Positions 17,974 to 27,405 are shown, counted from the first letter of the stretch. The stretch: DNA of 64,000 bases from Sphingomonas sp. DG1-23 (GCF_030730875.1 NZ_JAVAMA010000004.1:357197-421196); one strand, 5' to 3'. A program made the numbers and translations. Notes: generated from the sequence alone by a model not told the origin.

Positions 17974-18617
17974 TGCCCTGGACCCGTGACGAAATGGCGG
18001 CGCGCGCCGCACGCGAGCTCGAGGACGGCTTCTACGTCAATCTCGGCATCGGCATCCCGACGCTCGTCGCCAACCATATCCCCGACGGCGTCGAGGTCAC
18101 GCTCCAGTCGGAGAACGGCATGCTCGGCATCGGGCCTTTCCCCTATGAGGGCGAGGAGGATCCCGATCTGATCAACGCGGGCAAGCAGACGATCAGCGAA
18201 CTGCCCAGCTCGGTCTATTTCAGCTCGTCGGACAGCTTCGCCATGATCCGCGGCGGACATATCGACCTGACCGTGCTCGGCGCGATGGAAGTGAGCGAGA
18301 AAGGCGACATCGCCAACTGGATGATCCCGGGAAAGATGATCAAGGGCATGGGCGGGGCGATGGATCTCGTCGCCGGAGTCAAGAAGATCATCGTGGTGAT
18401 GGAGCATGGCAGCAAGAACGGCGATCCCAAGTTCATCCCGGCATGCACCTTGCCGCTCACCGGCAGGAACGTCGTCGACATGATCATCACCGATCTCGCG
18501 GTGTTCCAGCGCGCCGATCATGACAGCCCGTTCCGGCTGATCGAACTCGCGCCGGGCGTGACCGCGGAGGAAGTCGCGGCAAAGACCACCGCCGCATATT
18601 CGGCGCTCGTTTCCTGA
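17973..18617 (+). CDS. scoB: 3-oxoacid CoA-transferase subunit B
   Basis: A 214-residue beta subunit of the family I CoA transferase. The catalytic glutamate that forms the glutamyl-CoA thioester is E47 in [23 protein letters not shown] and the later [18 protein letters not shown] are also family signatures. It pairs with scoA at 15882, to form an alpha2beta2 enzyme used in ketone-body or polyhydroxybutyrate breakdown. It is the last gene of the coupled operon and is followed by a hairpin. Confidence 0.95.
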   Translation: MPWTRDEMAARAARELEDGFYVNLGIGIPTLVANHIPDGVEVTLQSENGMLGIGPFPYEGEEDPDLINAGKQTISELPSSVYFSSSDSFAMIRGGHIDLTVLGAMEVSEKGDIANWMIPGKMIKGMGGAMDLVAGVKKIIVVMEHGSKNGDPKFIPACTLPLTGRNVVDMIITDLAVFQRADHDSPFRLIELAPGVTAEEVAAKTTAAYSALVS

Positions 18618-18620
18618 ACC

Positions 18621-18651
18621 AGATCCTCCCTCGCGAAGCGCGGGAGGATCT
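18621..18651 (+). terminator. Hairpin after scoB
   Basis: AGATCCTCCC-TCGCGAAGCGC-GGGAGGATCT, a perfect 10-bp outer stem starting three bases after the scoB stop. No long T-run follows, so it may be a processing or REP-type hairpin as well as a terminator. Confidence 0.6.
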
Positions 18652-18690
18652 TCGCGGTTCGCCCGAAACGCCAAGTAGCGTTGCAGTTCC

Positions 18691-18703
18691 GCTATAGTAT
18701 AGC
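18691..18703. promoter_or_regulatory. Odd palindrome GCTATAGTATAGC
   Basis: A 13-base perfect dyad, AT-rich in a GC-rich setting, about 70 bp before the GTG of the four-helix membrane protein. It could be an operator or part of the promoter. No matching regulator is known. Confidence 0.3.
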
Positions 18704-18771
18704 TTCGCGACCGATATTCTGGCATTGATGTCCGATCGGATCATTGCTCCGGACTATACGGGGGTTCGACT

Positions 18772-19980
18772 GTGCCCAGCGACGAAGCGTGTGCCAGCAA
18801 GGCCGGGGACATCGTCAAGGGTGCGAGGGACCCGGCCGGCGAACGCATCCTCAAGGTCTATTCCTACAATCCGCCTTTCTATGCGATCTACCGGACGCGT
18901 GACCGCATGATCGTGCATTTCGCCGATCAGGACCAGGACCCGCTGCGGTCGCAGCAGCGCGCGCGGATCGTTCCGCTGATGCCGATGCGCGGGCAGATCA
19001 ACGGGCTGATCGACGGCTGGCGCACCGCCAATGACGACGGGACGGCAGAGGGCGAGACCGCCGGCCGAGCGCACGGCGCGCACGGCGGCGAGAAGCCCGA
19101 TGAATCCGCTCCGGGCTTCTGGAGCCGGGCGTTCGACTGGCGCGGCGCGAAGGGCAAGCGCGAACAGTCGCGCAAGGTGTATCGCTACGATCGCCGCGTG
19201 GCCGACGCGATCATCACCGTGCTCGAGGACGGCAAGAACCTCAAGCTCGCGCAGGAGCTGCTCGCGCAGGTCAAGAACGATCTCATCGCCGAGCGCACCG
19301 CGATCGCGCGCGGGCAATATGTCAATCGCGCCTTCCTGCTGGTGATCCTCATGGTCGGGGTGGCCTGGCTGCTGACGGCTGGCATGCTGGATCCGATCTA
19401 TCGCTTTCCGCCCGAGCTCGGGCCGGTATGGACCGCGGTTGCGGGGGGCACGATCGGCGCCTTCTTCTCGATCGCCACAGGATTGAAGAGCCGCGACGTC
19501 GTGATCGATCTGCAGAATCGCGAGAACCGCATCGATGTGATGCTGCGCATGACGATCGGCGCGATCTCGGGCGCGATCCTGTACAGCCTGTTCGCGACCG
19601 ATCTGGTGTCGACCGCGGTGTTCGACAATCAGGCCATCGTCCACGGGCCCGACGACGGTTCGTACAACGGCCTCACGGTCTTCCTGATCGGCTTCGTCGC
19701 GGGCTTCTTCGAACGCCTCGTTCCGAACCTGCTGAGCAAGACCAATTTCGGCAGCGCCGAGCCGGCCGGCAAGGATACGCCGGTGCAGGTCGTCCCGGCC
19801 GGCGCGCCGGCCGCGGAGAGCATCGATGTCGATGCCGGGATCGGGCCCGCCGGGGAGGCGGTCGCCGCGCCGGAGCCCCTGCCGGTCGACGGTCCCGACC
19901 CGGCGGAAGCGACGGCGGTGGTTCCCGACGATCCCGATGCGGCGCTCGCCGGGGAGCAGGCCCGCCCGCAGGGTAGCTGA
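18772..19980 (+). CDS. Four-helix membrane protein, unknown function
   Basis: A 402-residue protein with a hydrophilic N-terminal half (about 1-182) and four hydrophobic segments between about 187 and 318, including AFLLVILMVGVAWLLTAGML and GAISGAILYSLFATDLV. The C-terminal 80 residues are acidic and Pro/Ala-rich and look disordered. GTG is the only sensible start. I do not recognise the family. The helix-2 segment GGTIGAFFSIATGLKSRDV and helix-4 GFFERLVPNLL are the best search seeds. It stands alone between scoB and a ferritin-like gene on the same strand. Confidence 0.65.
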   Translation: MPSDEACASKAGDIVKGARDPAGERILKVYSYNPPFYAIYRTRDRMIVHFADQDQDPLRSQQRARIVPLMPMRGQINGLIDGWRTANDDGTAEGETAGRAHGAHGGEKPDESAPGFWSRAFDWRGAKGKREQSRKVYRYDRRVADAIITVLEDGKNLKLAQELLAQVKNDLIAERTAIARGQYVNRAFLLVILMVGVAWLLTAGMLDPIYRFPPELGPVWTAVAGGTIGAFFSIATGLKSRDVVIDLQNRENRIDVMLRMTIGAISGAILYSLFATDLVSTAVFDNQAIVHGPDDGSYNGLTVFLIGFVAGFFERLVPNLLSKTNFGSAEPAGKDTPVQVVPAGAPAAESIDVDAGIGPAGEAVAAPEPLPVDGPDPAEATAVVPDDPDAALAGEQARPQGS

Positions 19981-20024
19981 CGCGCCGCGTTGACGCCCGG
20001 GCGGGGCAGGCGTAGCCTCGGCGC

Positions 20025-20705
20025 ATGGGCTGGTTTCGCCGCCGTTATCTCGACCTGCTGGGCTCGATCTACATCTATAACGAGCATCGCGGTTATACGA
20101 GCATCGATCGTGTTCTCGAGGCGGTGCGGGCGCGGGCGCCGGACGATCACGCCCTCATCGCCGCGATCGAGAAGCACCGCGCCGACGAGCGCAAACATTA
20201 TCTGATGTTCAAGCGCTGGTTCCAGCTGCAGGGCAAGATGCCGCTCGAGGTCGATCGCACCTGCGGCCATATCGACCGCTTCGTCGAGATCATGTTCCGC
20301 CGCACGATCGACGATCTCGATACGCAGGCGATCATCGCCAGCGACGACCAGTTCGAGAAATTGTGCCGGGTGATCTCGCTCACCGAACGGCGCGGCTATC
20401 GTCAGGTCGACGTGCTGCTGCGCCACCCGCTGGTGACTGGCGACAAGGTGCTGATGAAGATCTTCGGCATCATCGAGAAGGACGAGCCGAGCCATTGGGC
20501 GCCCTATGACAATTGGCTCGAGGCGCACGGCAGGCGCGAGTCCGCGTGGTGGGAGCGCGCGATCGACACATTCATTCACTCCGAGCTGCTGTTCCTCAAG
20601 CTGCCCCTGCTGTTCGTCAATCCCTTCGTGAGGCGCCGCACCGACTGGGCGGACGCGCGCGAACCCGCCCAGCGATTGGCGACGCCGCTCCCCGCGGGGC
20701 TGTAG
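20025..20705 (+). CDS. Ferritin-like (di-iron helix bundle) protein
   Basis: A 226-residue helical protein. Two ExxH motifs (DERKH near residue 62 and DEPSH near residue 155) sit in long amphipathic helices, the arrangement of ferritin-like di-iron proteins, so a metal-binding four-helix bundle is likely. Its substrate is unknown. The C-terminus carries a hydrophobic stretch, LLFLKLPLLFVNPFVRRR, that may attach it to the membrane. It starts 44 bp after the membrane-protein gene on the same strand, so they may be co-transcribed. Confidence 0.65.
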   Translation: MGWFRRRYLDLLGSIYIYNEHRGYTSIDRVLEAVRARAPDDHALIAAIEKHRADERKHYLMFKRWFQLQGKMPLEVDRTCGHIDRFVEIMFRRTIDDLDTQAIIASDDQFEKLCRVISLTERRGYRQVDVLLRHPLVTGDKVLMKIFGIIEKDEPSHWAPYDNWLEAHGRRESAWWERAIDTFIHSELLFLKLPLLFVNPFVRRRTDWADAREPAQRLATPLPAGL

Positions 20706-20781
20706 CCGGTCGACGCCCGCCCGGATGCCGTCGCACGCATCGGAGATGTATCCCGCACTCCGAAAATGCCCGTCACAATGG

Positions 20782-20809
20782 CCGGCAGGCGCCTCGCGGC
20801 GCCTGCCGG
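20782..20809. terminator. Perfect 12-bp hairpin
   Basis: CCGGCAGGCGCC-TCGC-GGCGCCTGCCGG. It lies between the convergent stop codons of the ferritin-like gene and the 49-residue peptide gene and could terminate both. There is no adjacent T-run. Confidence 0.6.
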
Positions 20810-20816
20810 GGTCGGG

Positions 20817-20966
20817 TCAGGGGGCGGTGCAGCCGATATCCTGAACCAAGGTGTCCCAAATCCATTCCGCGGCCGAGCAGGCGCGCACTTCGTGCTTCGG
20901 CAACAGCGCGGCGACCGACGGCAGCACGACTGCAAAAGCAGCGACCGCAAATGCAATGGACTTCAT
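20817..20966 (-). CDS. Small secreted peptide (49 residues)
   Basis: A short gene read on the minus strand. The protein starts MKSIAFAVAAFAVVLPSVAA, a textbook signal peptide, followed by a mature part of about 27 residues containing two cysteines (C30 and C46), three Trp/Ile aromatic positions and ending in IGCTAP. The start is preceded by AAGGG seven bases upstream, and a hairpin follows the stop. No family is recognised. The two cysteines could form one disulfide in the periplasm. The existence of the gene is inferred from signal, ribosome site and terminator together. Confidence 0.55.
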   Translation of the reverse strand: MKSIAFAVAAFAVVLPSVAALLPKHEVRACSAAEWIWDTLVQDIGCTAP

Positions 20967-20989
20967 GATATTACCCTTTTCCATGAGGA

Positions 20990-21395
20990 AGTAATCATCA
21001 CAACTGGTTGCGGAGATTCAGACTTCATATGCCCCGCGGGTCTCAAGCTCGGGCCAACAAAGAATCAAGTCAAGGCGGGATCTATTCTATACCGGGCTCG
21101 GCTTCCTGCTCGCCTGTTGCTGAAACTTGCCCGGCCGGGAAGCAGCATCAGGGTGCGGCTGCGGCGGGTCCCGACGGCGCGTCGTCGACTGCGCGGCGCC
21201 AGCACGACAACCGGCGATCCTCCGCGTCGAAGCGTTCGCCGACGCGCCCGGATCGGTTGCGCGAGCACCTGTTGCGACGCGATATCGTCGATCGCGGTCT
21301 CGGCCGTGATCGCGCGGAGCCCAACGACCTTGCCCTGTCGGCGATCAGCATCTCCCGTATTTTCAGGTCGCCCGCGCCTCGGCTATCGGGCGCGC
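20990..21395. other. Gene-free stretch before the epimerase
   Basis: About 400 bp without a supportable gene. The proximal part should hold the promoter of the 49-residue peptide gene (minus strand, TTGACTTGATT near 21075). The open frames here are Arg/Pro/Ser-rich and look like antisense composition artefacts. Nothing else is seen. Confidence 0.5.
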
Positions 21396-22358
21396 ATGCG
21401 TATCCTTCTCACAGGTTCTTCGGGCTGGCTCGGCCGCTTCCTCGCCCCGATGCTGCGCGCGCGCGGCGATTCCGTGATCGGCCTCGACGTCGCGCCGGGC
21501 GTGGACACCGACATGATCGGCTCGGTCGCCGATCGCGCCCTTGTCGATCGCATCTTCGCCGAGCATCGGATCGAGGCGGTGATTCACGGCGGCGCGCTGC
21601 ACAAGCCCGATATCGTCCGCTATCCGGCGCAGGCGTTCGTCGAGGTCAACGTCACCGGCACGCTCAACCTGCTCGAAGCGGCCGCGGCGGCGGGGCACGA
21701 CCGCTTCGTCTTCACTTCGACCACGTCGCTGATGATCTCGAACGCGATCCGCAACGAACTCGCCGATCATGCCGTCTGGCTCGACGAAACCAGCGGGCCA
21801 TTGGAGCCGCGCAACATCTATGGCGTCACCAAGCTCGCCGCCGAACAGCTTTGCCGCCTCGCGCATCTCGAAAGCGGGCTGAACTGCGTCGTGCTGCGCA
21901 CCAGCCGCTTCTTCCCCGAGGAGGACGACACCCACCGCGCGCTCTCGGGCGAGAATATGAAGGCCAACGAACTGCTCCACCGCCGCCTGACCGTGGAGGA
22001 CGCCGCCCGCGCGCACATCGCCGCGCTGGAGCGCGCGCCGCAGATCGGCTTCGGCAGCTTCATCGTCTCCGCCCCGACCCCGTTCGACCGCAGCGAATGC
22101 GACGCGCTCAAACGCGACGCCGCGACAGTAATCGCAAGGCATTTCCCCGATGCACCTGCGTTATACGCCGACAAAGGCTGGGAACTGCCCAGGTCGATCG
22201 GTCGCGTTTATGACGCCGTGCGAGCAGAGCAAGTTTTGGGCTTTCGCTGCGAGACCGATTTTCATGCGGTGTTGGAAGCATTGAGGGGCGGCGCCGCGTT
22301 GCCCTTCGCGCATGATCCGGATTACGTCTCGCCAAAGGAAGTTCCCGGGATCGCATGA
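21396..22358 (+). CDS. NAD-dependent epimerase/dehydratase
   Basis: A 320-residue extended short-chain dehydrogenase. The NAD-binding Rossmann motif is MRILLTGSSGWLGRF at the N-terminus, and the catalytic pair is in YGVTKLAAE (YxxxK). FTSTTSLM supplies the upstream serine/threonine. The substrate is probably a nucleotide sugar or small hydroxy compound, not readable here. I chose the ATG at 21396, because the open frame continues upstream for 210 codons of low-complexity sequence with no resemblance. Confidence 0.85.
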   Translation: MRILLTGSSGWLGRFLAPMLRARGDSVIGLDVAPGVDTDMIGSVADRALVDRIFAEHRIEAVIHGGALHKPDIVRYPAQAFVEVNVTGTLNLLEAAAAAGHDRFVFTSTTSLMISNAIRNELADHAVWLDETSGPLEPRNIYGVTKLAAEQLCRLAHLESGLNCVVLRTSRFFPEEDDTHRALSGENMKANELLHRRLTVEDAARAHIAALERAPQIGFGSFIVSAPTPFDRSECDALKRDAATVIARHFPDAPALYADKGWELPRSIGRVYDAVRAEQVLGFRCETDFHAVLEALRGGAALPFAHDPDYVSPKEVPGIA

Positions 22359-22417
22359 CTTGACGGCTTCCGGCATGCATTGCCGGCGTAACAAGTATTT
22401 GATCTTGGGGGAGGAAT

Positions 22418-23257
22418 ATGCGTTGGATATTGCGCGGACTGGCGGTGCTCGCCGGTCTGGTCCTGCTCGTGCTGGTCCTGGTCTATGCCGGATCCGAATG
22501 GGTGATCCGCAAGGGCCATTCGGTGCCGATGGTCGAAGTGGCGATTCCCCGGGATGCCGCGTCGATCGCCGAGGGCGCGCGCATGGCGCGCATCGCCAAT
22601 TGCCGCGACTGTCACGGCGGCAATGGCGAGGGCAAAGTCCTGTTCGAGGATCCGATGCTCGGCCGCATCGCCCCGCCGCCGCTGGCGCGGGTCGCCGCGG
22701 ACATGACCGATGCCGAACTGGTCCGCGCGATCCGTCACGGCGTCCGCAAGGACGGTTCGTCGCTGTTCATCATGCCGACCGCTGCGCTCGGCCATCTCTC
22801 GGATCAGGATGTCGGCCGCATCGTCGCGTGGATCCGCACCCTGAAGCCCGGCCCCGGGGATTCGCAGGCCAGCATGTCCTGGGGCCCGATCGGCCGCGCG
22901 CTGATCCTCGCGGGCAAGCTCCCGGCAATGGCCAACGCCGCCAGATCGTCGCAGCCGACCCGTCCGGCCGATATGGGCCGCTACGTCGCCGATTTCGCCT
23001 GCCTCGCCTGCCACAAGCTCCATCGGGACGGCACGATGGAGGATGGCAGCACCAAGGTCCCCGCGCTCGCTCCGGTGGTCGCGGCCTATGATCCCGCGCG
23101 GCTCAGGAAGCTGCTCCGCACCGGGGTCGGCACGAAGCCCGACCATGGCCTGATGAGCAAGGTCGCGCGCGAGAGCTTCTTCGTGCTCACCGATCCGGAG
23201 ATCGACGCCATCCAGACATATCTCAAGGGCGAGGCGGAGAGGGCGCCGGCGCAGTAA
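22418..23257 (+). CDS. Diheme cytochrome c
   Basis: A 279-residue protein with an N-terminal membrane anchor (LAVLAGLVLLVLVLVYAG) and two c-type heme sites, C62-R-D-C65-H66 and C195-L-A-C198-H199. It is therefore exported, with the heme domains in the periplasm. Each half has the small cytochrome c domain layout, and Met ligands are probably in MPTAALGHLS and its counterpart. It has no obvious redox partner gene beside it. The neighbours are an epimerase and leuC. Confidence 0.87.
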   Translation: MRWILRGLAVLAGLVLLVLVLVYAGSEWVIRKGHSVPMVEVAIPRDAASIAEGARMARIANCRDCHGGNGEGKVLFEDPMLGRIAPPPLARVAADMTDAELVRAIRHGVRKDGSSLFIMPTAALGHLSDQDVGRIVAWIRTLKPGPGDSQASMSWGPIGRALILAGKLPAMANAARSSQPTRPADMGRYVADFACLACHKLHRDGTMEDGSTKVPALAPVVAAYDPARLRKLLRTGVGTKPDHGLMSKVARESFFVLTDPEIDAIQTYLKGEAERAPAQ

Positions 23258-23265
23258 GCCCACTT

Positions 23266-23373
23266 CGTCACCCCGGCCTTGGGCCGGGGTCCACCGGGAG
23301 ACGGCGGCTGGACAAGAGGTTGGAGGGCATCCCGTGAGGCTGGGTGGACCCCGGAACAAGTCCGGGGTGACGG
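23266..23373. repeat. REP-like inverted repeat (family 1, copy C)
   Basis: CGTCACCCCGGCCTTGGGCC faces GACCCCGGAACAAGTCCGGGG-TGACGG across a roughly 60-bp centre. It lies between the cytochrome c gene and leuC. Confidence 0.8.
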
Positions 23374-23479
23374 TTTTGGCTGCCTCGGGCAATTTTCGGA
23401 CATCGGGCGAAAGCTCGGCTTGCTATCGCAAAATTGCGTAGCGGCTTGCTCTCGCGCACGATCGGATTAGATCGCCTGC

Positions 23480-24922
23480 ATGGCCAGCAAACCCCGCACG
23501 CTGTACGAGAAGATCTGGGCGGATCACGTCGTCGAACGCCGCGACGACGGCACCTGCCTGATCTATATCGATCGGCACCTCGTCCACGAAGTCACCAGCC
23601 CGCAGGCGTTCGCCGGGCTCCGCGCCGCCGGGCGTCCGGTGCGCCGGCCCGATCTCACCCTTGCGGTCCCCGACCATAATCTGCCGACCACCGCGCGCGT
23701 CGACGCCGCGGGCACTGCGCTGCCGATCGCCGATCCCGCCAGCGCCGGCCAGCTCGCCGCGTTGCGCGCCAACGTCGCCGAGTTCGGCGTGCCCTATATC
23801 GACGCGCTCGACGCGCGGCAGGGGATCGTCCATGTCGTCGGCCCCGAACAGGGCTTCACGCTCCCCGGCACCACGCTCGTCTGCGGCGACAGCCATACCT
23901 CGGCGCACGGCGCGCTCGGCGCGCTCGCCTTCGGCATCGGCACCTCGGAGGTCGAGCATGTCCTCGCCACCCAGACCCTGCTGCTCCAGCAATCGAAGAC
24001 CCTCGAGATCCGCGTCGACGGATCGCTCGGTTTCGGGGTGAGCCCCAAGGACGTCGTCCTCGCGATCATCGGCCGGATCGGCGCGGCCGGCGGCACCGGT
24101 TACGTCATCGAATTCACCGGCGACGTGATCCGCGCAATGTCGGTCGAGGGCCGGCTGACCGTCTCGAACATGTCGATCGAGGGCGGCGCGCGCTCGGGGC
24201 TGATCGCGCCCGACGAGACGACGTTCGACTATATCAGGGGCCGTCCGCTCGCGCCCTCGGGCGAGGCGTGGGACAAGGCGGTCGCCTATTGGCGCACGCT
24301 CCCCACCGATGCCGGCGCGCGCTACGACAAGAGCGTGATCCTGCAGGCGAGCGACATCGCCCCGTCGCTGACCTGGGGCACCAGCCCCGAGGACGTGGTG
24401 TCGATCACCGGCGCGATCCCCGATCCCGAGAGCTTCGCCGACGCCTCGAAACGCGTCGCCGCGCAGAAGTCGCTCGATTATATGGGCCTTACCGCGGGCA
24501 CCGCGATGCAGGACATCGGAATCGAGCACGTCTTCATCGGCAGCTGCACCAACAGCCGGATCGAGGATCTGCGCGCCGCCGCGGCGGTGGTGAAGGGGCG
24601 TCATGTCGCCGACCGCATCCGCCAGGCGCTGATCGTCCCCGGCTCGGGGCTGGTCAAGCGCCAGGCCGAGGCCGAGGGGCTCGACCGCATCTTCACCGAG
24701 GCGGGCTTCGAATGGCGCGAGCCCGGCTGCTCGATGTGCCTCGCGATGAACCCGGACAAGGTGCCGGCCGGCGAACGTTGTGCTTCCACCTCGAATCGAA
24801 ACTTCGTAGGAAGGCAGGGTCCGGGCGCACGAACCCACCTGCTTTCCCCCGCCATGGCGGCGGCGGCGGCGGTCACGGGGCGCCTCACCGATGTCAGGGA
24901 GCTGATGTCGGCGGATGCGTAA
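23480..24922 (+). CDS. leuC: 3-isopropylmalate dehydratase large subunit
   Basis: A 480-residue aconitase-family enzyme that, with LeuD, isomerises 2- to 3-isopropylmalate in leucine synthesis. The three 4Fe-4S cysteines are in [12 protein letters not shown] and [33 protein letters not shown] is another landmark. A very small gene separates it from leuD. leuA and leuB are not in the window. The ribosome site is weak. Confidence 0.97.
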   Translation: MASKPRTLYEKIWADHVVERRDDGTCLIYIDRHLVHEVTSPQAFAGLRAAGRPVRRPDLTLAVPDHNLPTTARVDAAGTALPIADPASAGQLAALRANVAEFGVPYIDALDARQGIVHVVGPEQGFTLPGTTLVCGDSHTSAHGALGALAFGIGTSEVEHVLATQTLLLQQSKTLEIRVDGSLGFGVSPKDVVLAIIGRIGAAGGTGYVIEFTGDVIRAMSVEGRLTVSNMSIEGGARSGLIAPDETTFDYIRGRPLAPSGEAWDKAVAYWRTLPTDAGARYDKSVILQASDIAPSLTWGTSPEDVVSITGAIPDPESFADASKRVAAQKSLDYMGLTAGTAMQDIGIEHVFIGSCTNSRIEDLRAAAAVVKGRHVADRIRQALIVPGSGLVKRQAEAEGLDRIFTEAGFEWREPGCSMCLAMNPDKVPAGERCASTSNRNFVGRQGPGARTHLLSPAMAAAAAVTGRLTDVRELMSADA

Positions 24923-24933
24923 GGGGAGTTGGT

Positions 24934-25047
24934 ATGAAACGGGCCTTGATCGTTTTGATCGTCGGAACCGTGCTGAGCGGCCTCGCCGCGGCCTATGCTT
25001 CGGCACACAGCAAGCCGTCGTCGGTGCAGGCGCCCGACCCGAACTGA
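24934..25047 (+). CDS. Very small membrane/secreted peptide between leuC and leuD
   Basis: A 37-residue protein, MKRALIVLIVGTVLSGLAAA followed by YASAHSKPSSVQAPDPN. It has a hydrophobic leader and a short polar tail. AAGGGGAG lies six bases before the ATG, a strong ribosome site, starting directly at the leuC stop. It could be a tiny anchored peptide or a secreted tail. No family is recognised. The good ribosome site and placement support it; the length argues for caution. Confidence 0.5.
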   Translation: MKRALIVLIVGTVLSGLAAAYASAHSKPSSVQAPDPN

Positions 25048-25232
25048 CCCTTTCCGCCCCTCGCCCCCTGCAAGGGGGAGAGGGTTGCGCAGACTTGGGC
25101 TCGCAGAGCCTTGGTCGGAGCTGGGTGAGGGGGTGCGGCCGCAAGACGGCCGCGCGGCGCTGCGCGCCGCTCTATCCCTCACCAAGCTACACTAGCCAAT
25201 TTCGCTATCCTCTCCCCTATCAAGGGGAGAGG
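25048..25232. repeat. Intergenic inverted repeat (CCCCTC family)
   Basis: CTGCAAGGGGGAGAGGG near the left end and TCTCCCCTATCAAGGGGAGA near the right, with GC-rich repeats such as CTCGCAGAGC between, fill the 220-bp gap upstream of leuD. The unit separates the leuC-side peptide from leuD, but lies inside what is presumably one leuCD transcript. Confidence 0.65.
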
Positions 25233-25267
25233 GATTTTGAGGTCATTGCTTCTCGGAGTGCCCGCTG

Positions 25268-25897
25268 ATGGAACCCGTCCGCCAGGTCGAGGGGCGCGCC
25301 TATCCGTGGGGCGCCAAGAATATCGACACCGACATCATCATCCCCGCGCACTGGCTCAAGACCACCACGCGCGAGGGGCTGGGGCAGGGCGCGTTCGAGA
25401 CCGTCCGCGCGCAGCCCGGCAATATCTTCGACGATCCGCGTTATGCCGGCAGCCCGATCCTCATCGCCGGGGACAATTTCGGCTGCGGGTCGAGCCGCGA
25501 GCACGCCGCCTGGGCGCTCGCCGATCTGGGCATCAAGGCGGTGATCGCGCCGAGCTTCTCGGACATCTTCTCGGGCAATGCCTTCAAGAACGGCATCGTC
25601 CCCGTCGTCCTGCCGCAGGAGGCGATCGACCGGCTGGTCGAGGTCGCCCGCGACGATGAAGTCACCGTCGACCTCGAGACGATGACCGTCACCACGCCGT
25701 TCCAGGACCGCTTTCCCTTCCATCTCGATCCGTTCCGCCGGCAATGCCTGCTGGAAGGGCTGGACGAGATCGGCATGACACTGGCAAAAGATACCGAGAT
25801 TTCGAAATACGAATCCGGTGCCGCCACTTCGCGTCCCTGGATCGCAGTGGGAGCGGGCAATGAAGGCACTATTGTCGCAGGCGCCGGGCGGACCTGA
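25268..25897 (+). CDS. leuD: 3-isopropylmalate dehydratase small subunit
   Basis: A 209-residue swivel-domain subunit of isopropylmalate isomerase. [14 protein letters not shown] and the active-site loop [17 protein letters not shown] are characteristic. Its last 38 bp overlap the start of the quinone oxidoreductase gene. Confidence 0.97.
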   Translation: MEPVRQVEGRAYPWGAKNIDTDIIIPAHWLKTTTREGLGQGAFETVRAQPGNIFDDPRYAGSPILIAGDNFGCGSSREHAAWALADLGIKAVIAPSFSDIFSGNAFKNGIVPVVLPQEAIDRLVEVARDDEVTVDLETMTVTTPFQDRFPFHLDPFRRQCLLEGLDEIGMTLAKDTEISKYESGAATSRPWIAVGAGNEGTIVAGAGRT

Positions 25898-26855
25898 AAC
25901 TCTAAGCATCGCCGAGCTGCCCGATCCCGTGCCGGGCAAGGGCCAGGTTCTGGTCTCGGTCCGGGCCTGCGCGATCAACTATCCCGACGTGCTGATCATC
26001 GAGGACAGATATCAGTTCAAGCCGCCGCGCCCGTTCGCGCCGGGCGGCGAGATCGCCGGCACGGTCGAGGCGCTGGGCGAGGGCGTCACCCAATTCGCGG
26101 TCGGCGATCATGTGCTCGGCGTGATCGGGCATGGCGGGCTGGCCGGGAAGGTCGCGGTCGACGCCGCCCGGCTCTATCCGTTGCCCGAGGGCCGCAGCTT
26201 CGCCGAAGGCGCGGCACTGCTGCTGACCTATGCGACGACGATCCACGCGTTGCGTGACCGCGGGCATCTGCAGGCCGGCGAGACCTTGCTGATCCTCGGC
26301 GCGGCCGGCGGGGTAGGGCTCGCGGCGATCGAGCTCGGCAAGGCGTTCGGCGCGCGCGTCGTCGCCGCGGTGTCGTCCGAGGAAAAGGCCGAGGCCGCCC
26401 GCACGGCCGGTGCCGACGAGACTTTGGTCTATCCCCGCGCGCCGTTCGACAAGGAGCAATCCAAGGCGCTGAGCGAGGCGTTCAAGGCCGCGGTCGGGCC
26501 CAAGGGCGCCGATGTGATCTATGATCCGGTCGGCGGCGATTATGCCGAGCCGGCGCTGCGCGCGATCGGCTGGGAAGGACGCTATCTGGTGGTCGGCTTT
26601 CCCGCCGGCATCCCGAAGCTGGCGCTCAATCTGACCCTGCTCAAGAGCTGCGACGTCTGCGGCGTGTTCTGGGGCGCCTTCGCCGCACGCGACCCGAAGG
26701 CGAACCAGGCACATGTCGAACATCTGTTCAAGCTGTGGGGCGAGGGCAGGATCGCGCCCCGCGTGACCGAGACCTTCGCGCTCGAGGATGGCGGCAAGGC
26801 GATCGCCAGGATGGCCGCGCGGCAGGCGATCGGGAAACTGGTGGTGACGTTCTAA
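25860..26855 (+). CDS. NADPH:quinone oxidoreductase family protein
   Basis: A 331-residue medium-chain dehydrogenase/reductase of the zeta-crystallin group: [19 protein letters not shown] and the NADPH-binding [20 protein letters not shown]. No zinc-ligand cysteines are seen, as expected for the quinone reductase branch. The ATG at 25860 gives [15 protein letters not shown], the family start, and requires a 38-bp overlap with leuD in another frame. It probably shares the leuD transcript. Confidence 0.92.
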   Translation: MKALLSQAPGGPETLSIAELPDPVPGKGQVLVSVRACAINYPDVLIIEDRYQFKPPRPFAPGGEIAGTVEALGEGVTQFAVGDHVLGVIGHGGLAGKVAVDAARLYPLPEGRSFAEGAALLLTYATTIHALRDRGHLQAGETLLILGAAGGVGLAAIELGKAFGARVVAAVSSEEKAEAARTAGADETLVYPRAPFDKEQSKALSEAFKAAVGPKGADVIYDPVGGDYAEPALRAIGWEGRYLVVGFPAGIPKLALNLTLLKSCDVCGVFWGAFAARDPKANQAHVEHLFKLWGEGRIAPRVTETFALEDGGKAIARMAARQAIGKLVVTF

Positions 26856-26856
26856 A

Positions 26857-27022
26857 TTCCTCCCCGAGCTCCGCTCGGGGAGGGGGACCATGCGAAGCAT
26901 GGTGGAGGGACCGCGCCGCAGGCGCGGGGACGCCCTCTCCACGGCAGGCACGCCGCTGTGCGACGCCCCTCCACCGCGCCCTGCGGGCGCGGTCCCCCGC
27001 CCCGAGACAAGCTCGGGGAGGA
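26857..27022. repeat. Intergenic inverted repeat (CCCCGAGC family)
   Basis: CTCCCCGAGCTCCGCTCGGGGAG at the left and GAGACAAGCTCGGGGAGGAG at the right, with shorter palindromes (ACCATGCGAAGCATGGT) inside. Fills the gap between the quinone reductase and the DUF1476 gene. Confidence 0.7.
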
Positions 27023-27081
27023 GCTTGCCTGCCTTGCGCCTTCCTCCTATCTCGGCGGAAACCGTATCAAAGGGCGAGCAC

Positions 27082-27405
27082 ATGACCACTTTCGACGATC
27101 GCGAGCGCGCATTCGAGGCGAAATTCGCCCGCGACGAGGATATCGCCTTCCGGATCAGCGCGCGGCGCAACCGTTTGCTCGGGCAATGGGCTGCAGCCAG
27201 GATGAAGCTCACCCCCGAAGAGACCGATGCCTATGCCAAGGCAGTGGTCCAGGCCGATTTCGAAGAAGCCGGCGACGAGGATGTGGTCCGCAAGCTGCTC
27301 GGCGACCTGCTCGCCGCAGGGGTCGAGATCGACGACGCGACGATCCGCACTGCGATCGAGGAGCAGACCGTCGAGGCGCGCCGCCAGCTGATGGGCGAAG
27401 CCTGA
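27082..27405 (+). CDS. DUF1476 protein (zeta-type F1-ATPase inhibitor family)
   Basis: A 107-residue helical protein of DUF1476. FDDRERAFEAKFARDEDIAFR is typical of the family, whose Paracoccus member (zeta subunit) binds and inhibits the F1-ATPase under low energy. The N-terminal inhibitory segment is present. The homology is by motif recall, so an ATPase-inhibitor role is likely but not proven. It is the first gene of an operon with bolA and grxD; the stop and next start overlap (TGATG). Confidence 0.85.
   Translation: MTTFDDRERAFEAKFARDEDIAFRISARRNRLLGQWAAARMKLTPEETDAYAKAVVQADFEEAGDEDVVRKLLGDLLAAGVEIDDATIRTAIEEQTVEARRQLMGEA

Noticed and set aside
20766..21395. Upstream extension of the epimerase frame by 210 codons
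   Set aside because: The extension overlaps the 49-residue peptide gene antisense and shows no conserved motif; the Rossmann motif begins at the ATG at 21396.
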